From Morchella semilibera (Eukaryota; Ascomycota; Pezizomycetes; Pezizales; Morchellaceae): a DNA stretch of 64,000 nucleotides. Position 1 is the stretch's first letter; every line of letters starts with the position of its first letter. This document shows positions 33,101 to 46,782 of the stretch, piece by piece. The DNA lies in assembly GCA_009192285.1 (NCBI GenBank), contig WBVU01000017.1, positions 682,001 through 746,000 on the forward strand, written 5' to 3'. The notes beneath the pieces were generated by a model. It was not told the origin of the DNA. It did no database searches and worked only from the letters and a program-made list of their open reading frames with translations. The position numbers and the translations under genes are program-made.

Positions 33101-35759
33101 GTGGGTCTTATTTAATGTAAATTGGATGCAGCTTGGGTTAACTCGCCATGAAATGAACCACGTCGGCATATTATGTAATCCGCCTCATTGGCTAAATCAA
33201 CCCACATGGAGTTTAGCGAGAGAGTGGACGATGAACACCCCGGCCAGAGCCCGACACCCCCCCCCCCCAGGGCCTTGCTGGCTCTCGAGAGCAATCCAAG
33301 ACTCCAAGTAAACTGGACTGATAAAATAGGCTACCGCTACCCTATACCCTACCCCTCAAAATGCGGGAACTGATTCGAGACAACGCATCGTTGGCTGCTG
33401 CCCAACTCTACTAGTTAAGCGCGTCCCGGATTCTTGGTGAGACGGGATCTAGCGAGAACGAGAGGGATATATGGCGGTAAGATATTAGTTAGTGGAGAGG
33501 GAAAAGGAGTTTCCTCCGTTCCGGTAAAAGAGATTTTTTTTTTGTAAGTGGTTGGAAATTTGCACTCGGTCGGTGAAGACTCTTTTTTTTTTTTTTTCCT
33601 CCCTCTCTATGTGCGCCTTAAACTATTGATCGCCCTGCCTGCCGTGCCGCAACGGTAGAGTGAGAGAGGTTACTTTGGGGACTTGTGTGATAGATGTATA
33701 GATAGGGTTTCTTGAGGTTTAGAAAGTATGCGATGTACTTTACAGTACTCTCCCCCCCCATGTGCTCTATCTACCCAGCTGGCCAGGCTCCCTGATCATC
33801 ATCGTGGATTCCGGTTTAATTCGGATCGATGGAATTAATCAAGGCGCTGCTCTACTCTACTCGTGTACCGCAATAAGAACCAGGAGTTAATTGTATGGAG
33901 TATTTGAATTTCTTTGGTTCTAAATGCTACACCCGGGTATGTACTCTCGTTCCCTCTTTGCGTTTTATTATGATTGATCCTCTCTCTCCTTCTACCCATG
34001 TCAACTTGATATCTCAATGTGCAACCAAAGTTCATGGGGATCGCCCCCCCCGTGTAACCGACAACTCATTGGTGCCTCTCGTGCCTGCAAGTCGTAATAT
34101 TTAAACGGGCCTGTGGGTTACTGGGTGTAAAGTACATGTAAACATGATGGGCCTACCGCCATCGTTCATGCCAATTTCTCAAACGCTTCGGTTAGGAGGA
34201 GCTCAGGAAGGCGCCGATGCCTGTTTCGTTTGAAGAGTGGATATATATAGCAGATTGACGTATGGGGATTAGTATGAAGGATATCGAATATGAAAGATCT
34301 AAATAAATCTCACAAAGATGAGTCTTTGCGTTACTCTACACGCAATCAACTATGTAGGTAGAGTAGGCAGTGTATTACGTGCGACTAGCTGGAATGGTGT
34401 AGCGAATGTCTGATACTCTTCTGCGACAACGATACCGTTCCTTTCCCCCCCTTTTTTTTGCTTTTCTTCCAATATGAACATGAAAAACGATATATCGCGC
34501 TCTCCCCCTCTCTATCTAGATACTGACAGAAATAACATATCTTATATCTAACTGCCCATTGCACATATTCCTTTTGTTTCCCGACATCCCGGGCTCTCCC
34601 CCAAACATGTGCGTCGATCACCGACTAGCTGGGCCAATTGGAACCCGGCAGCCGAGACATTGCTTTTTTTTGTATGGCGTTTTTCAACAAATGGCTGGGG
34701 CGCTGCCGACAGTGTGCCAAATTGAAGCCAGGCTGCCTGCCACTGTACTGGTCGACAACTTGTGACCGGATGGCTCCGTGAAGGGTGCATACATACATGT
34801 ACATGTACCCTACCTACATGTACATACAGTGCCGGCGGCGACGAAGCTCATCATAGCCTTTTTTTTTTTTTTTTTCTTTATTCGTGCGTGTGTGGAAGAA
34901 GAAGCAAGAGCCTATTTTGCCTATTTGATGGATGTTTATCAGGACCTCGGGAGGGTGGGGGGTGGAGGAATGTAAGGTGAGGTGATTTTGGTCGCAGTTT
35001 GCGCGCGGTCAGCGTGAGGGGAAGGAGAGGGGGTACGTGCGGTTAGTGATTAGGTGTGGTCGTCGACGTGTTGTGAGGGGACTCATGAGGAGTCACTCGC
35101 GCGGGAGGAGTATATTGTCGGTATCGGATCGGGACTGGAAGACGTGGCGGGTAAACGCATAACGATGGGATCGTGGGCTTTGTTTATCGTCGATATAAAG
35201 TAGAAAAACAATTCAAATCGCGAGGGTGTGTGGGGGGAAAGGGGGGAGGAGGGGAGGGGAAGGGGCGAGTGATAATCCGTGCAAAAAATCGTCGTGTCCT
35301 AGAGTTGGGAAGGTTATAGCATCTAGTTCGCGTTGGAATAGAGATGGTATTGGAAACCAGGGAAAAAAGTACATGCTGGAGGAGAGTGTTGATGGCCATG
35401 GCCAATTGATATGGTTCCATGGCTCCGCGTCCGTACAGACATCAGACATATACTTGAGATGAGCTTGAGGGTTTCCTGGTATTCCCCCCCCCCCTATTTT
35501 CCTTTGTTTTGTAGAGAGAGACTAAAGTGAGTTCCCGCTGTGCGTACCCGAGCCAATGGCGGTGCTGGGGAGAGGGTTTAGCGCTTAAGCCTGATCTGAT
35601 AAGGGATAAGGAGTAGCTATAGGACGAGCTTGAAACTTGTGGATGGGTTTCGTATGATGTTTGCAGGTTCCTGATCGAGGACTGATATGAGCACCTGGGC
35701 CCTTGGTAGAACATAGTGCTTCTATCATCATTAAGGTTCTTTTTTGGGGTTATTAGTTT
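30155..35759. other. Second gene-poor stretch, first part
   Basis: No gene is supportable. The longest frames (30800-31231 minus, 143 codons; 31984-32391 plus, 135 codons) look like no protein I recognise and lack neighbouring exons. Features present are T-homopolymers near 33070, 33579 and 34859, C-runs near 32148 and 33256, and a cluster of four TACATGTA copies (34133, 34794, 34800 and 34815). Confidence 0.55.
34794..34822. repeat. Clustered TACATGTA palindromes forming a hairpin
   Basis: Two overlapping copies (34794-34801 and 34800-34807) and a third (34815-34822), separated by CCCTACC. The left block TACATGTACATGTA can pair with the right block TACATGTACATA to make a stem of about ten base pairs with a short loop. 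Confidence 0.65.
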
Positions 35760-37900
35760 CATATATATGGAAATATATGCGCTTGAAAGCCGTAATAGCT
35801 ATTTTGTTTTTTTGCGTAGTGTGGAAATGTGAAATTTGAAAAATGTTAGCTATCTACACTGTAAATTTAAAGACTATTAGAGTTACTCACTGCTTGCTTA
35901 GTGTACTTGACTTCTGTTCTAACTAACTATGCAAGCGACTAGAGGCACACACACACACAGTGAGAGAGAGTACTAGTTTGATGCTGTAAGAAGTATTGAG
36001 TTCAAATGACTTCCATAAAGGCCAAACCATTGGGCGGTAGGAGAGAAAGATGGATTAATAGAAGACTGGGACTATTCTGTTTTTGATACACTCCGTTTAG
36101 GATATGTTGATATGCCACCGGCTTGGTATGCTTTCGCCGTGGGTACACGCTGTTCTAGCATACGTAGCCCATACATTTAGTCATGTATCTAGCACAAATT
36201 CAACAGGTAAAGGATATGAAAGTATAAAAATATTTGAAATAGAAGTAAATAGGGCCAGTTGAATCTACCCGGGGTATATGGCTATCTCACGGTGTTTTCA
36301 CCCTCCCACTCTCCCAAAACTAAAAGGAGATAAAGCCGAGGTGCTTGAGTACTAGAGAGCGGGTAAGAAAAACAACTAGACCCAGGAGGGACTGGTCCTT
36401 GACAGAAAAGAGAGCTTTGTCTGCGGACAGTGATCTTTCCAAATAGCGGAGAACCCTAACCCTACGAGTGATACCTTATGATGAAATTGCATTTATGAAG
36501 GAGGTGGCATTAGCTAATCTATTAATTCTTAATGATATGTAAGCATAATTATTTATAGTTAATAGGTCTCGATTGAGGGATCTGGAGATTGTTCGAGGAT
36601 CCATACTAATTATTAATTGACTGATTTAACTTGGTGAGCGTCGGCCGCCCACGACGTTACTTTACAGGTCAACATAGTATCATTCATTGTTTAGTACTTA
36701 AATTTGGTTATAGGTTGGAAGAAGTCTTGTGGCAGGACCGGGGTGCTTGAAGATTTATGTTTAACCCTAAATTTTTGATCATTAGGATGGTCGAAACTAC
36801 ATTAGTGCAGCGATATAATAGGGTACTTATGGGTAAGATAGCTTAATGAGGGCTAGTTTTGGGACATATGACCCACCTATTTGATTATGATAAAGTTGTC
36901 TTGTCTTTATTGTACTATGTGCTGTTAGTGGTTGGTTCTAAGGTTTTATTAACGTACAGCCCCCCATCAAAAGTGTTCGTGATTCAGATTTAAAGAATGG
37001 CATGTCCAATTCAAGTCAGTTACCAAACTGTGCATTGAGATGTTTAAAGTCTCAAGCCATCAGTACTCAATGGTGGCTAAGATCAATACTAGATGTTCAA
37101 GATGCTTTTATTCCCTGTTACAAAGCCCCTACAACCCTATAAATACGTTTGAGTTCTTGGATTCAACTCTGTAAGCCACATTGGGCACTGACATCCTATA
37201 TCTGAATCACGAGCACTTTTGAAGAGTGGCTGTACTACCATCGTAGCTACAAGCTTGAATTGGTGTTGACATGGAAAGCATAGTTAGGTCTACGCTTTCA
37301 TAGCGAGCGAGGAGGGGGTATAACCCCCCGGGCCTCCACTCCAGAGCCTCTCCTCTTTCTCCTCTAGGTATTACTTCACAAACTATAATAAGGCTAAAAG
37401 ATTATAAGGACTATACTAAACAGAGAGTTACAAACGAGTTGAAAAGCGCTAAGGCTGGGAGGGTAGAAAGGCTATCCCGTTGTCCGTCAGTAAAATGCTG
37501 ACCCCCCCCCAGGGGGGTAGGTTTAGTGTGGCCTTACTAATAGATCTTATCTCACCAAATAATAGATCTCCCATACAAATTCAATTCCTCTGTTGTAGGG
37601 GAGTCAGCATCAACGGACCATGGGATTTATATAAGGCTTAAAACTGCCATATATATGTGTGTATGGTCGAGCGTTAATGTCTTCACAACTGTGTTCCAAG
37701 GCCAAGCCTACACCTACCCTCACCCTCAAAGGCCTTGCGACCATAGAACCTGATCCAGGAAAAGGGCTGGATAGTGCAACAACTTGTGGAGTTGACATGT
37801 CTCGGTGATGAGCAGCCATTGATAGGTAGGATACGCAGAAGGGAAGTCTATGCAAGGCTCATGATCTTACAATAGTTATCAACAGAAGGCAAAAGGAGCG
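35760..37900. other. AT-rich gene-free island
   Basis: By eye this part is richer in A and T and in TAA/TTA words than its flanks, and no open frame longer than about 80 codons survives. Two GC-rich palindromes are embedded (around 37324 and 37501-37520). The composition fits a decayed repeat or a RIP-affected block of an ascomycete genome, but I recognise no transposon protein, terminal repeat or target-site duplication, so no family is assigned. Confidence 0.4.
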
Positions 37901-38258
37901 AAGGGAAATAACCATGCGCCTGACGCAGTCCTCGACCCGTAAAGCATTGGGAGTACTAGTCTCCCCTTTGAATTAGGTGATTGGTATTGCTTGTATCTCT
38001 TGTATTGGGAGCTTTAGATCAAGGGAGGATGTGGAAGGCAATAAATGTGTAGACCGAGTGATAAATTATGATGGATTCCAACACCAGGCACGCACATCCT
38101 CCAACAATCGCGGCTCGATCTTCATCCCATACCACCCATAATCATTAAAACCCTTATCCCCTCATCTCCACCCTCAACTCCAACGCTTACCCCCACACCC
38201 AGCCATCTAACATAATAATGGCTGGTCATTGGTGTAGAAGCGTTCTCCACTCCCCGGG
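37901..38258. other. Upstream region of the BTB-like gene
   Basis: The last 150 bases are C-rich and pyrimidine-rich (around 38095-38200), the usual look of a fungal core promoter and leader. No other feature is seen. Confidence 0.45.
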
Positions 38259-39011
38259 ATGGTTCCAAAATTACCTCCAGTTTGTGCCCCACCTTGTCCG
38301 TTAAATATGGTTACTGACGTGAGAATTAGAGTCCAACCTTTTCTAGGGAGGCAATTTGAGCTGCGGGCCGTCGGGGACGTTCACACACACGTTTTTATGG
38401 TCCATGAGGGTGTCCTCCACTACAATCTCCCCTACCTCCACCGGCAAATCGTGGAAAACTGCATTCACAACAACATCGTCATACTCAAGGAGACCCCCAG
38501 AACTCTCAAGCACTTTGTTGAATGGATCCAGAACGGCGACTACAATATGACAGAGACCTTCCGTGACGGCTATAACCCTCTCATCTACCACGCCCACATC
38601 TACACTATGGCGGAGCACTTCTTGGCCCACGAACTGCAGAACAACGCGACGTTTCATATCAAAAACCTCCTGTGGGAGAAGCGGGACGAGATTCTTCCGT
38701 GTCATGACATCGAGTTACTGGAATACCTTACTGCCAATCATGGCCAGGAGCCCGACACTCTCCGTGACACTATGGTTAAGAAGATTGCCTTCAGGATCAA
38801 TAACTATGTTGACTTGCAGCGATTCGAGGATTTCCTCAAAAAGAACCCAAAAGTCGCTCAAGCAATCATGAAACATGTCAGACCAGCGATCCACGACCCG
38901 ATTGTACCAGTCCCCGTCAACGACCATCCGATGTTCGCCGCGGGCGGTTCTCTTCTCCAGCGTACGATCCATTTCCACATGGTCAGCAACGGATTGACTC
39001 CGCAAGAATAG
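38259..39011 (+). CDS. BTB/POZ-like domain protein, function unknown
   Basis: A single frame of 250 residues without introns. Residues about 19-110 resemble a BTB/POZ fold: a leading beta strand (VTDVRIRV), FMVHEGVLHYNLPYLHRQI in the place of the usual 'VHK-x-VL-x-x-S-x-x-F', and a following strand-helix pair with LKHFVEWIQNGDY. The helical remainder (MAEHFLAHELQN, FEDFLKKNPKVAQAI) matches the layout of many fungal BTB proteins of 200-300 residues. Such proteins often dimerise or adapt substrates to Cullin-3, but nothing here shows a partner. A second in-frame Met 16 codons in (38307, before VTDV) is an alternative start. It is convergent with ACC1. Confidence 0.65.
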   Translation: MVPKLPPVCAPPCPLNMVTDVRIRVQPFLGRQFELRAVGDVHTHVFMVHEGVLHYNLPYLHRQIVENCIHNNIVILKETPRTLKHFVEWIQNGDYNMTETFRDGYNPLIYHAHIYTMAEHFLAHELQNNATFHIKNLLWEKRDEILPCHDIELLEYLTANHGQEPDTLRDTMVKKIAFRINNYVDLQRFEDFLKKNPKVAQAIMKHVRPAIHDPIVPVPVNDHPMFAAGGSLLQRTIHFHMVSNGLTPQE

Positions 39012-39449
39012 GGGGCAGGGTTTGGTTAAGGGAGGGGATGGTGGCTGTGATTGAGTGGTGGCTTTTGGCACTTTCAGCATGATCTCCCTTCTTCTTCTAC
39101 TTTTTGTTCATAGCTAACAAAATTGAATCAAGTCTATTTTTGTCCCTTTTCTCTGTTATGTTTTTCTTAAAAAAAAGTAAAGTAAGATGCAGTAGAGCAA
39201 GAATATAGAATGTAGAATGCCAAGAAAAAAAAGTGAAGACAAGCCAAGAACATAAGAAAACATTTAAAGAGAAAGAAGAAACACAAGAAAATCATAAGCA
39301 AAAAGAAAGACATCCATAACTCATCTCCGAATACATAGACTAGACGTGACCAATCATAAAATCCCGAGAATAATTATGGACAGAAGCAGTCCATATGATA
39401 TCAAACAATAGAGTGATAACAAGTTGGCGCGAAGGTGGTACCACAATCC
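39012..39449. other. Convergent 3' flanks of the BTB-like gene and ACC1
   Basis: About 440 bp, A-rich on the plus strand between 39165 and 39310. No gene is seen; it presumably holds both 3' untranslated regions and polyadenylation signals. Confidence 0.6.
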
Positions 39450-42400
39450 CTATGGAGACTTTGACTGAGCAAGTAACTTGATGACTTCGTCACGCTCCTT
39501 CTCGCTGAGCTTCCCGAGAGCAGCAGCAACACCCTTCAAGGCGCTGTTGCCATTCTTCTGGATGAGAGATGCGACCTGGTTTGCGACTCCATCTTGCCTC
39601 AAGCCCTCAATCTTGGAGAGCACATCCTTCCTATTATCCTCATACCAGCACGCAACCAAGCGGTCGTTCTCGTCAAACAGGGTACTCTCGCCGTCGGCCA
39701 CAATGAGCATCTTCAATCTTTCCAGGTTCTCAGCCCTGGTGGAGCCCTTGTCTGCGACAGCCATCTTCTTCAAGAAGAGTTCCTCGTTTAATCTACGGCG
39801 GATGCGCCAGTAGAAGAAACGCCTGGCGTTCTTCCATTGTAGGGCCATACGGATGGTTCCCTTGGCTTGCATGCGGCCTGGTGTGTCGTGGAGATCGGCG
39901 AACTGGAGAGAGATTTGTCCGTAGACGGGCATGAGTAGCTTCTCGCGCTCGACCATCTTCACCTTAAGGGTAGACTGCTCGTCTTGGCTGAGGTTCTTGT
40001 CGGCAAGCTGGCGGCGGAGATCACCATAGATGGGGTCAAGGCGTGCCATAGTGTCGAGCTGCTTGTCACGGCGGTACTTGATGTTGACAATACCTTCGGG
40101 CTCAAGGACACCAGCGCGGGCTTCCTCATCAGCGTACATCTCCATCATATCAGCATTGATAGTGGGGTCAACGACCACCTGATCACCAGAATTAGCCAAA
40201 GCACTAAATATATTATAAGAATGAGGGAACATACCCAAGATCCACCACGAAGCTCGCCGTAAGGAGGAATGTAAACGAAAATAGGCTGCTCGTACTTGAC
40301 AAGGGCATCGACGATAAAGGAACCGTACTTGAGGACCTCATTATACATATCCCTCTGACCACCGGAGAAACCACGCCAGTTGGCAAGAATCATCAAGGGG
40401 AGTTGTTCTCCGCGGTTAAAGTCATTGATGGCCTGTGCAGTCTTGAAGGCAGAGTTGGGGTACCAAACCTGGCCAGCCTCAAGGGTAACCATCTCAGTCG
40501 AATCTGGATTGGCAGGGTCCGCAGGAGTAATGTTCTCAACTGAACGGGTCTCGACAGCAATGACACCGACAGGAATACCAGCAAGACGAGCGCGACCGAC
40601 AACGACCGTTCTGGCCCATCCGCTGAGAGTCTCTTGGAAGGAGCCTTTGTCGAAAAGACCGGAGAGTTCATCCTTGCCGGCAAGAAGCCATCTGACATCA
40701 TAAGGGTTCTTCTGTGGCGGCACGAAAGTGATATCACGGTCCCAGGTATCGTTGGACGGGGAAACAGGCACAGGAGCACCCTTTCTCTCAGGAACGAACG
40801 ACATCCACTCAACAATCTTCTGCACACCCTCGAAATCATCTTCGGCAGTCAAGTGAGAGACACCATTGCGGTACATGATCTGGGTGCCTCCCAATTGCAA
40901 ATTAGAAGTGTAAACCTCACGACCAAGAAGCTTGTTGATGGCAGGGGCACCAGTGAGAATCTAAAAATAGATGATTAGCAAGTAATTTCGCGCATAACCC
41001 ACAAACCCGAACTTACAATAGGCTGTCCTTCAATCTGGATTGCACGCTGACCCAACCTGACCAAGTAGGCACCAATACCAACGGAACGGCAAGTGACAAG
41101 GGTGAGTGTGAAGATGTCCTCGTAGGCCTTGCTAGTTGCACCAGCAATCAAACCAGAGCCCTTCAAACACTCAACACCCAAACCATCTTCTTGACCAACA
41201 ATGGTGGTGATCTTATATCTCTCCTCGTCATCATCGGTAATACGCTCTGTGATGACGGTCTTCTGCTTCCTTTCCGCGAACTTCTTGTGCACCTCAGGGG
41301 TGAGGTAAAGGTACTTGAAACCAGCCTCGGGCTTGTCGGCCTCGTTCCAGGCAACCGAGAAGTGGGGGATCAACTCTTCAGCCATACCAATTCTTGCACC
41401 AGAGTTGGCAGAAAGGTAGATCCTAGGAACACCCATCGCTCTCGCTAGTTCGGTACACTTGTGGAAAAACCTATCTTCTGCAGGTCCGAAAGAACCGATC
41501 CTGAAGGTTATGTCGTTGGCAATGATGACAAACTTCCTGCCCTTGGGGTACTCGGGAGTTTTTGCAGTAACTACCCAACCAACCATACCGTGGGTGTTGG
41601 TACCCGGCTCTCTCTGGACCTCAGTAAGGCCACCCTGGTCATCCAAGACAAGCTCGTTGTAGTCAAGGCACTCTGTGAGCTGAGGAATCTTTTCCTTGAA
41701 TGAAGAGACCTTCTTTGCGGTCTTCAACCAGCTCTGGTGGATCGCCTGCCTGAAAAGCTCAGGGAAATCATACACGTATTGAGTTCCCATAAGGTGGGCC
41801 TTGTATCTCTTGGGCTGAAGCCACTCCTTAGCAGCATATGGGGTGTTGACTGGACGGAGGTGCATGGATCCGGGCTTGGAGCCAATGCTGTGGAACACCC
41901 ATTGACCTTTCTCAGTCTTCCTCTCTGCGTACATCTCGACCTGAATGACATAACCAGAAACATTCTGAATGAGAACACGAAGTGGGTAGGCAAGTCCGCT
42001 CTTGGGGTCAGTGCAGATAATACGGATTTCAGCTCCAGTAACACGAAGTCTCCAAAGGCGTCTTCCAAATCTCTCAATAAATCCACCAAGAGCAGGTTCA
42101 ATCTCCTCGGGGCTCAGAGGGAACACAGGAGTGAAGTTAATGAAGATATGGTTGAGATCAGAGTTGTTGTTTCCGATAATCTCCAAAGCGTCCAAAATAT
42201 CATTGACCAAGCGATCAGTCTCGGAGATGAGGTAATCTGCAGTAGGGATCTCGTCACGCAGACGACCAGCTCTGACAACAGCGCGGGTAAAGTATCTCTT
42301 ATCACTCTGGACCTCCTTGCCGTAAGCTTCGTAGACGTGGATGTTGCGATTCTCAGTAAATACTGGCTTGATTTGGAAATTCGACAATCTTCCAAGCTCA

Positions 42401-45400
42401 AGCTGGAAGGCCAAGGCCGGCTCGATGTGACGAATACTCTCCTCTTCCTTGTACTCGGGTCCACGGAAGGTGAAGTAGCCTGGGTAGGAACCATCCTTGT
42501 GGCCGCAAATGAATGTGATTCTCCTGATGTTTCGTGAGAGGAGCTCAGACTTGAAGTCGTTAATGAGAGGTAGGATCCTCTCCATAAGGTTCTTGTCATC
42601 CATAGACTCGGCATCCTGGACTGCAACGTTGCACACCGCCGAGAGAATCTCATCTTCTTCAGTTTCGATTGCGCTGAGGGTATGTGCCTTTCTACGTCCC
42701 TCAAGGCTAGGCATGTGGCCTTCCTTCGTAGTCTTCTTGCCTCCCTTTCCACGCGGGATGAGTTCGAGAGCTCTGCCAAGGAATTCCTCGGCCTCGTCTA
42801 AGAAAGTAACAGGAACAATAACACCCTTACGTACGGGCTCAGCCTCTGATTTGCCTACCAAGAACGAGAGGTCACTGATCGACCCAATGCGCTTAAATTC
42901 GCTGCGCTCAACAGTGGGGGTAACAGGAGCTGATGGCTGGGTCATTCCGTACTCGGTAACGCCAACTTTTCGCAACTGGAAGTCCCAGGTAACCATGAAT
43001 GGGGGCTCTGAGTCTAGATTGTGGTAGTTGACTATGTGCAGCTCATAGGCCCTGTAAGCCCTGCGAACATAGACCTCCAAAGCAGCAAGGGAAACCCAAG
43101 GGTCGGCGTGGGCGAAGAAGGTTGGAAGAACATCGAAGACCGTATACTTCGAGTCGATGACTTCCTTCAAGGTGTCAAGCAAAGGTGTTCGGTGCTCCCA
43201 TCCGGTCTCACCGTATCTTGATTCTACAACGGAAGAACGCAGGATGTGCTCCATCTGGGTTGCCCTCTCTTCCAGAGATGGCAGTGCGCATTGGATGAGG
43301 ACCTCACGGGCCTTGAGGGCAACCTTGGTGGAGGGGCGGGAGTCCAGTTCAGTGAGCTTCTTGAGGATTGGGCGGAAGAACTTGACGATGGGTCCATTTC
43401 CAGGCTTGTTGGGGCGATACTCCTCCAAGATGGCGAGGATAAGGTTGTTCTTAGAGCTAATCTTACTGTGTGAGAGAACTGCCTGGACAACCTTGTTGAT
43501 GTCATCCTTATTCTCATCTCGAAGCTTCAAAATAACGTCCTCGTCTCTGGTGTTTGCGCCCTATATATATAGTTGTTTAGCATTGTTTCCAAAAATAAGT
43601 GGAAAGAATAAATCTGCAGGAATTCTTACAGAGAAGAGCTTCTCAATGTTCCAATAATGCTCCATGATCTTCAAGAAAACTGTAAGCTCGTGTGCTTTCA
43701 AACCTTCTGCATATGAATCCATAATGGCTATGAGGGGCGCCAATGCCGACTTCAAGAGATCGACATCGCCGGGCTGAACATGATCATCCAAGAAACGTTC
43801 GAGACCTTTGCGCAACGCCTTTGCAGGAAACTCGGCCTTCCTGGCTCTTGCCCTGTCGGTGATCTGGGAGAAGAGCGCATCAAGCTTCTGTGGCATCCTG
43901 CTGTGTAAGGCCGAGAACTGAGCAGACCACTCGCCGTATGGGAGTTCAGGGTCCCTCAGAACCTCGATGAGCTCCTTGAGGGTAGTGGCCATGATGACCT
44001 GGTTGTCATACCCGTCGAGGATGTTGCGTAAGATAGTATTGAGCTGAGCGAACCTCTGGGGAGGCTTGCTGCCCACGACTTGAGGAGCTCCAAAGTTGGG
44101 GAGCTGGCCATCGAAGGGCGTGGCGTGCTTGACTCGGCTGGGGTCATCAAGAGCTAAGATACCAAGAATGTCACCAGCCTCGAGAACGGCGCCTGGCTGC
44201 TTGATGAGTTGAACATGACCATCCTCTTGGGCAAGAAGTGGCATGTACATCTTCATAACTTCGACTTCCGCAAATGCTTGGCCTCTCTTGACGTGCTCTC
44301 CGTTCTCTACAAGGAATTTGACGAGCTTTCCCGGGGATGGTGTCCTCAACTGCGTGGGGTCGTTCTCCTGCTCCAAGAGACAGGTCATGCTATCAACACT
44401 CACTCTGGTAGCGCCAACTTCCTCTTTCCAGTAGACATTGTGACTTCGTCCGCCCAACAGAATCAAGAGACCACCGTCTGACAGTGCTCGTACGCCGACG
44501 CTGCACTTTGAGCCGTTACTAAAGAGATGGTAGGAATCCGAGCTCGACCTTGTCGCGGTGAACTTGAATCTCTTGCCTTCGTAGATGAAGTCGATAGGGA
44601 AAACAGTCTTGAGAATATCCTTCGCCGGAACCTGGCCCCTTTCCAATGAGGTCCTGTACTCAGCCATGCATGCCTCGCTGCCGACGTGCGCCTTTGTAAC
44701 AGCACCAGAGACTACAGCCAACATGGTGTCGGGTCGCTCGGCGGTGAGTTTGTTTGTAATCAGCTCGTCAAGCCAGCCAGTTGTGATAGTATTGTCCTCG
44801 AATGCCGGAGTCTCAAGGAGCTTGATGAGATACTCGACGGTGGTCCTGAAATCACCACGAATGCTCAATTCCTTCAAGGCCACCACCATGTGCTTCCTAG
44901 AGGCGCCTCGGTTCTCTCCATATGCAAAAATGTGTCCAAATTGTGAATCTGAGAAGGAGTGGATTCCACCAGCAGTACCGACTGAGAAGTAACCCCATAC
45001 ATTTGAGGAAGACCTGAAGTTAAGCTCGTGCATCATACCGCTAGAGGGCTTGAAGCCTTCACCAGGGTCTTCGGAGGTGATACGGCAAGCTGTGGTGTGA
45101 CCCTTGGGGGCCGGCTTTCGCTGGGTCAGGTGTGATTTTTCCTTTGAGAAATCAAAGTCGATCTCGCCAGTAGACGCAGGGTCAACACCGTACATAAGAC
45201 GAATATCGCGTATCCTGTGAAGGGGAAGACCCATAGCAATCTGGAGCTGGGCAGCGGGAAGATTGACACCGGTAACCATCTCGGTAGTGGGGTGCTCGAC
45301 CTGGAGACGGGGGTTAAGCTCTAAGAAGTAGAACTTGTCATCCGAGTGGGAGTAGAGGTACTCGACAGTACCCGCTGAGACGTATCCAACAAGTTTACCC

Positions 45401-46782
45401 AGTCGTACGGCAGCCTTCTCCATAGCATTGAAAGTGGCGGGGTTCGCAACAGTGACGGGCGCCTCCTCAATGATCTTCTGGTGTCGTCTCTGAACTGAAC
45501 AATCACGACCAAACAGCGAAATGTTGTTCCCGTACTCATCCGCCAACAGCTGAACCTCCAAATGCCTAGCATTGCCGGCCAGCTTCATGATGAAGATTGG
45601 GGATCCTGGCACCTCATTGGCAACCTGGCTGTAGAGGCTGGCAAAGTTCTCTTCAGACTCCGCCTTCCTGATTCCCTTTCCACCACCACCTTCCGATGCC
45701 TTGATCATGACGGGGAACCCGATCTCTCGGGCCTTTGCCAAACCTTCCTCGGCAGAGTGCGTGCAACCCTTGTCATAGATGTTGTCCGCCACTGTGACCA
45801 GACCCTCTTTGTCCACAACGACCTCCTTGACGCCGGTCCCGCTCCATGGAATACAGGGCACCTCGGCGTGTTGCGCAACAATCGTGGAGGAGATCTTGTC
45901 CCCGAGTGATCGCATCGCCGAGCCGGGAGGCCCAATGAAGACAATCTTGTGTTTTGATGCCGCCAAGGATTCCGGTAACTTTGGGTTCTCACTCGCATGT
46001 CCCCTATAATTTTACAGATTAGTATCGCGATTGTGGGGGATCGGGATGGGGCGGGGGGTGAGAGGGGAATTGTGCCCACCATCCAGCCCACACAGCGTGG
46101 ACCCCAAAACGCTCGGCAACATCTACAATCAACTCGACATTTGCATAATTATTATTATTTGTGCCACCAGGGACCTATAAACCGGATATATATTTTAGAG
46201 TTAGTATATCTCAATTTGGCGAATTTCAACCGGGTGGTGTTTTCATCGGGCTAAGGGAAGGGAACGGGAAAGCTGGATACTGACCTCAACATACTGGTCC
46301 GCCATCCTAATGTAGTCCGCATTCGCCTGCAGGTCCTCTGGCGTAGCCATAACTGTGAACTGGATCGCCCGCTCATCACCAAATGTCTCGTACGCCCATT
46401 TACGCACACTTCTGATTTCCTTTACAGCTGCAATACCGTTGTTTGCAATAAGAACCTAGAACAACGCCCAATTTATTAGCCCCTTCCCTTTTCTCAAAGC
46501 CCAACCCCCCAATCCCCGCCCAATATATATAATAGCTCTCCAATAGCATCATCATCAAGAACCAACCTTCTCAATGACAGTATGTCCATCATGGGACGCA
46601 ACAAAGTCTTTGACCGCACTGGGCGCAGCAACGTCTAACGAATTGCCTCCGAGAAAGTGCGTCGGCAAATTGAACTTCTTTGAGTAGCTCGGCGTCACTA
46701 TCTTGTCCTTCCCCCCGGGCTGGCCTGCCGTTCCAGTCGTCCGCATGATGGCGGCGGCGGTAGCAGTTGAGTCTGATGCCAT
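39450..46782 (-). CDS. ACC1: Acetyl-CoA carboxylase (multidomain, cytosolic)
   Basis: Seven exons (46782-46567, 46455-46285, 46174-46080, 46003-43630, 43560-41017, 40960-40235, 40178-39450) encode 2284 residues, the usual fungal length. It makes malonyl-CoA from acetyl-CoA, bicarbonate and ATP, the committed step of fatty-acid synthesis. In order: biotin carboxylase ([18 protein letters not shown] in exon 2; the ATP-grasp glycine loop [10 protein letters not shown] at about 266); biotin carrier, with biotinyl-Lys at about 745 in EVMKMYMPL; a long central region; and carboxyltransferase ([12 protein letters not shown] at about 1636, [13 protein letters not shown] at about 1669, [19 protein letters not shown] at about 1993, [11 protein letters not shown] before the last intron). 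Three small introns crowd the first 160 codons, and the rest is in two long exons plus two shorter ones. All joins keep frame. No mitochondrial presequence is visible, so I take this as the cytosolic Acc1, not Hfa1. Confidence 0.97.

Noticed and set aside
37260-37560. Possible transposon relic with GC-rich palindromes
   Set aside because: No terminal repeats, target duplication or transposon protein could be recognised; kept only as an AT-rich island.
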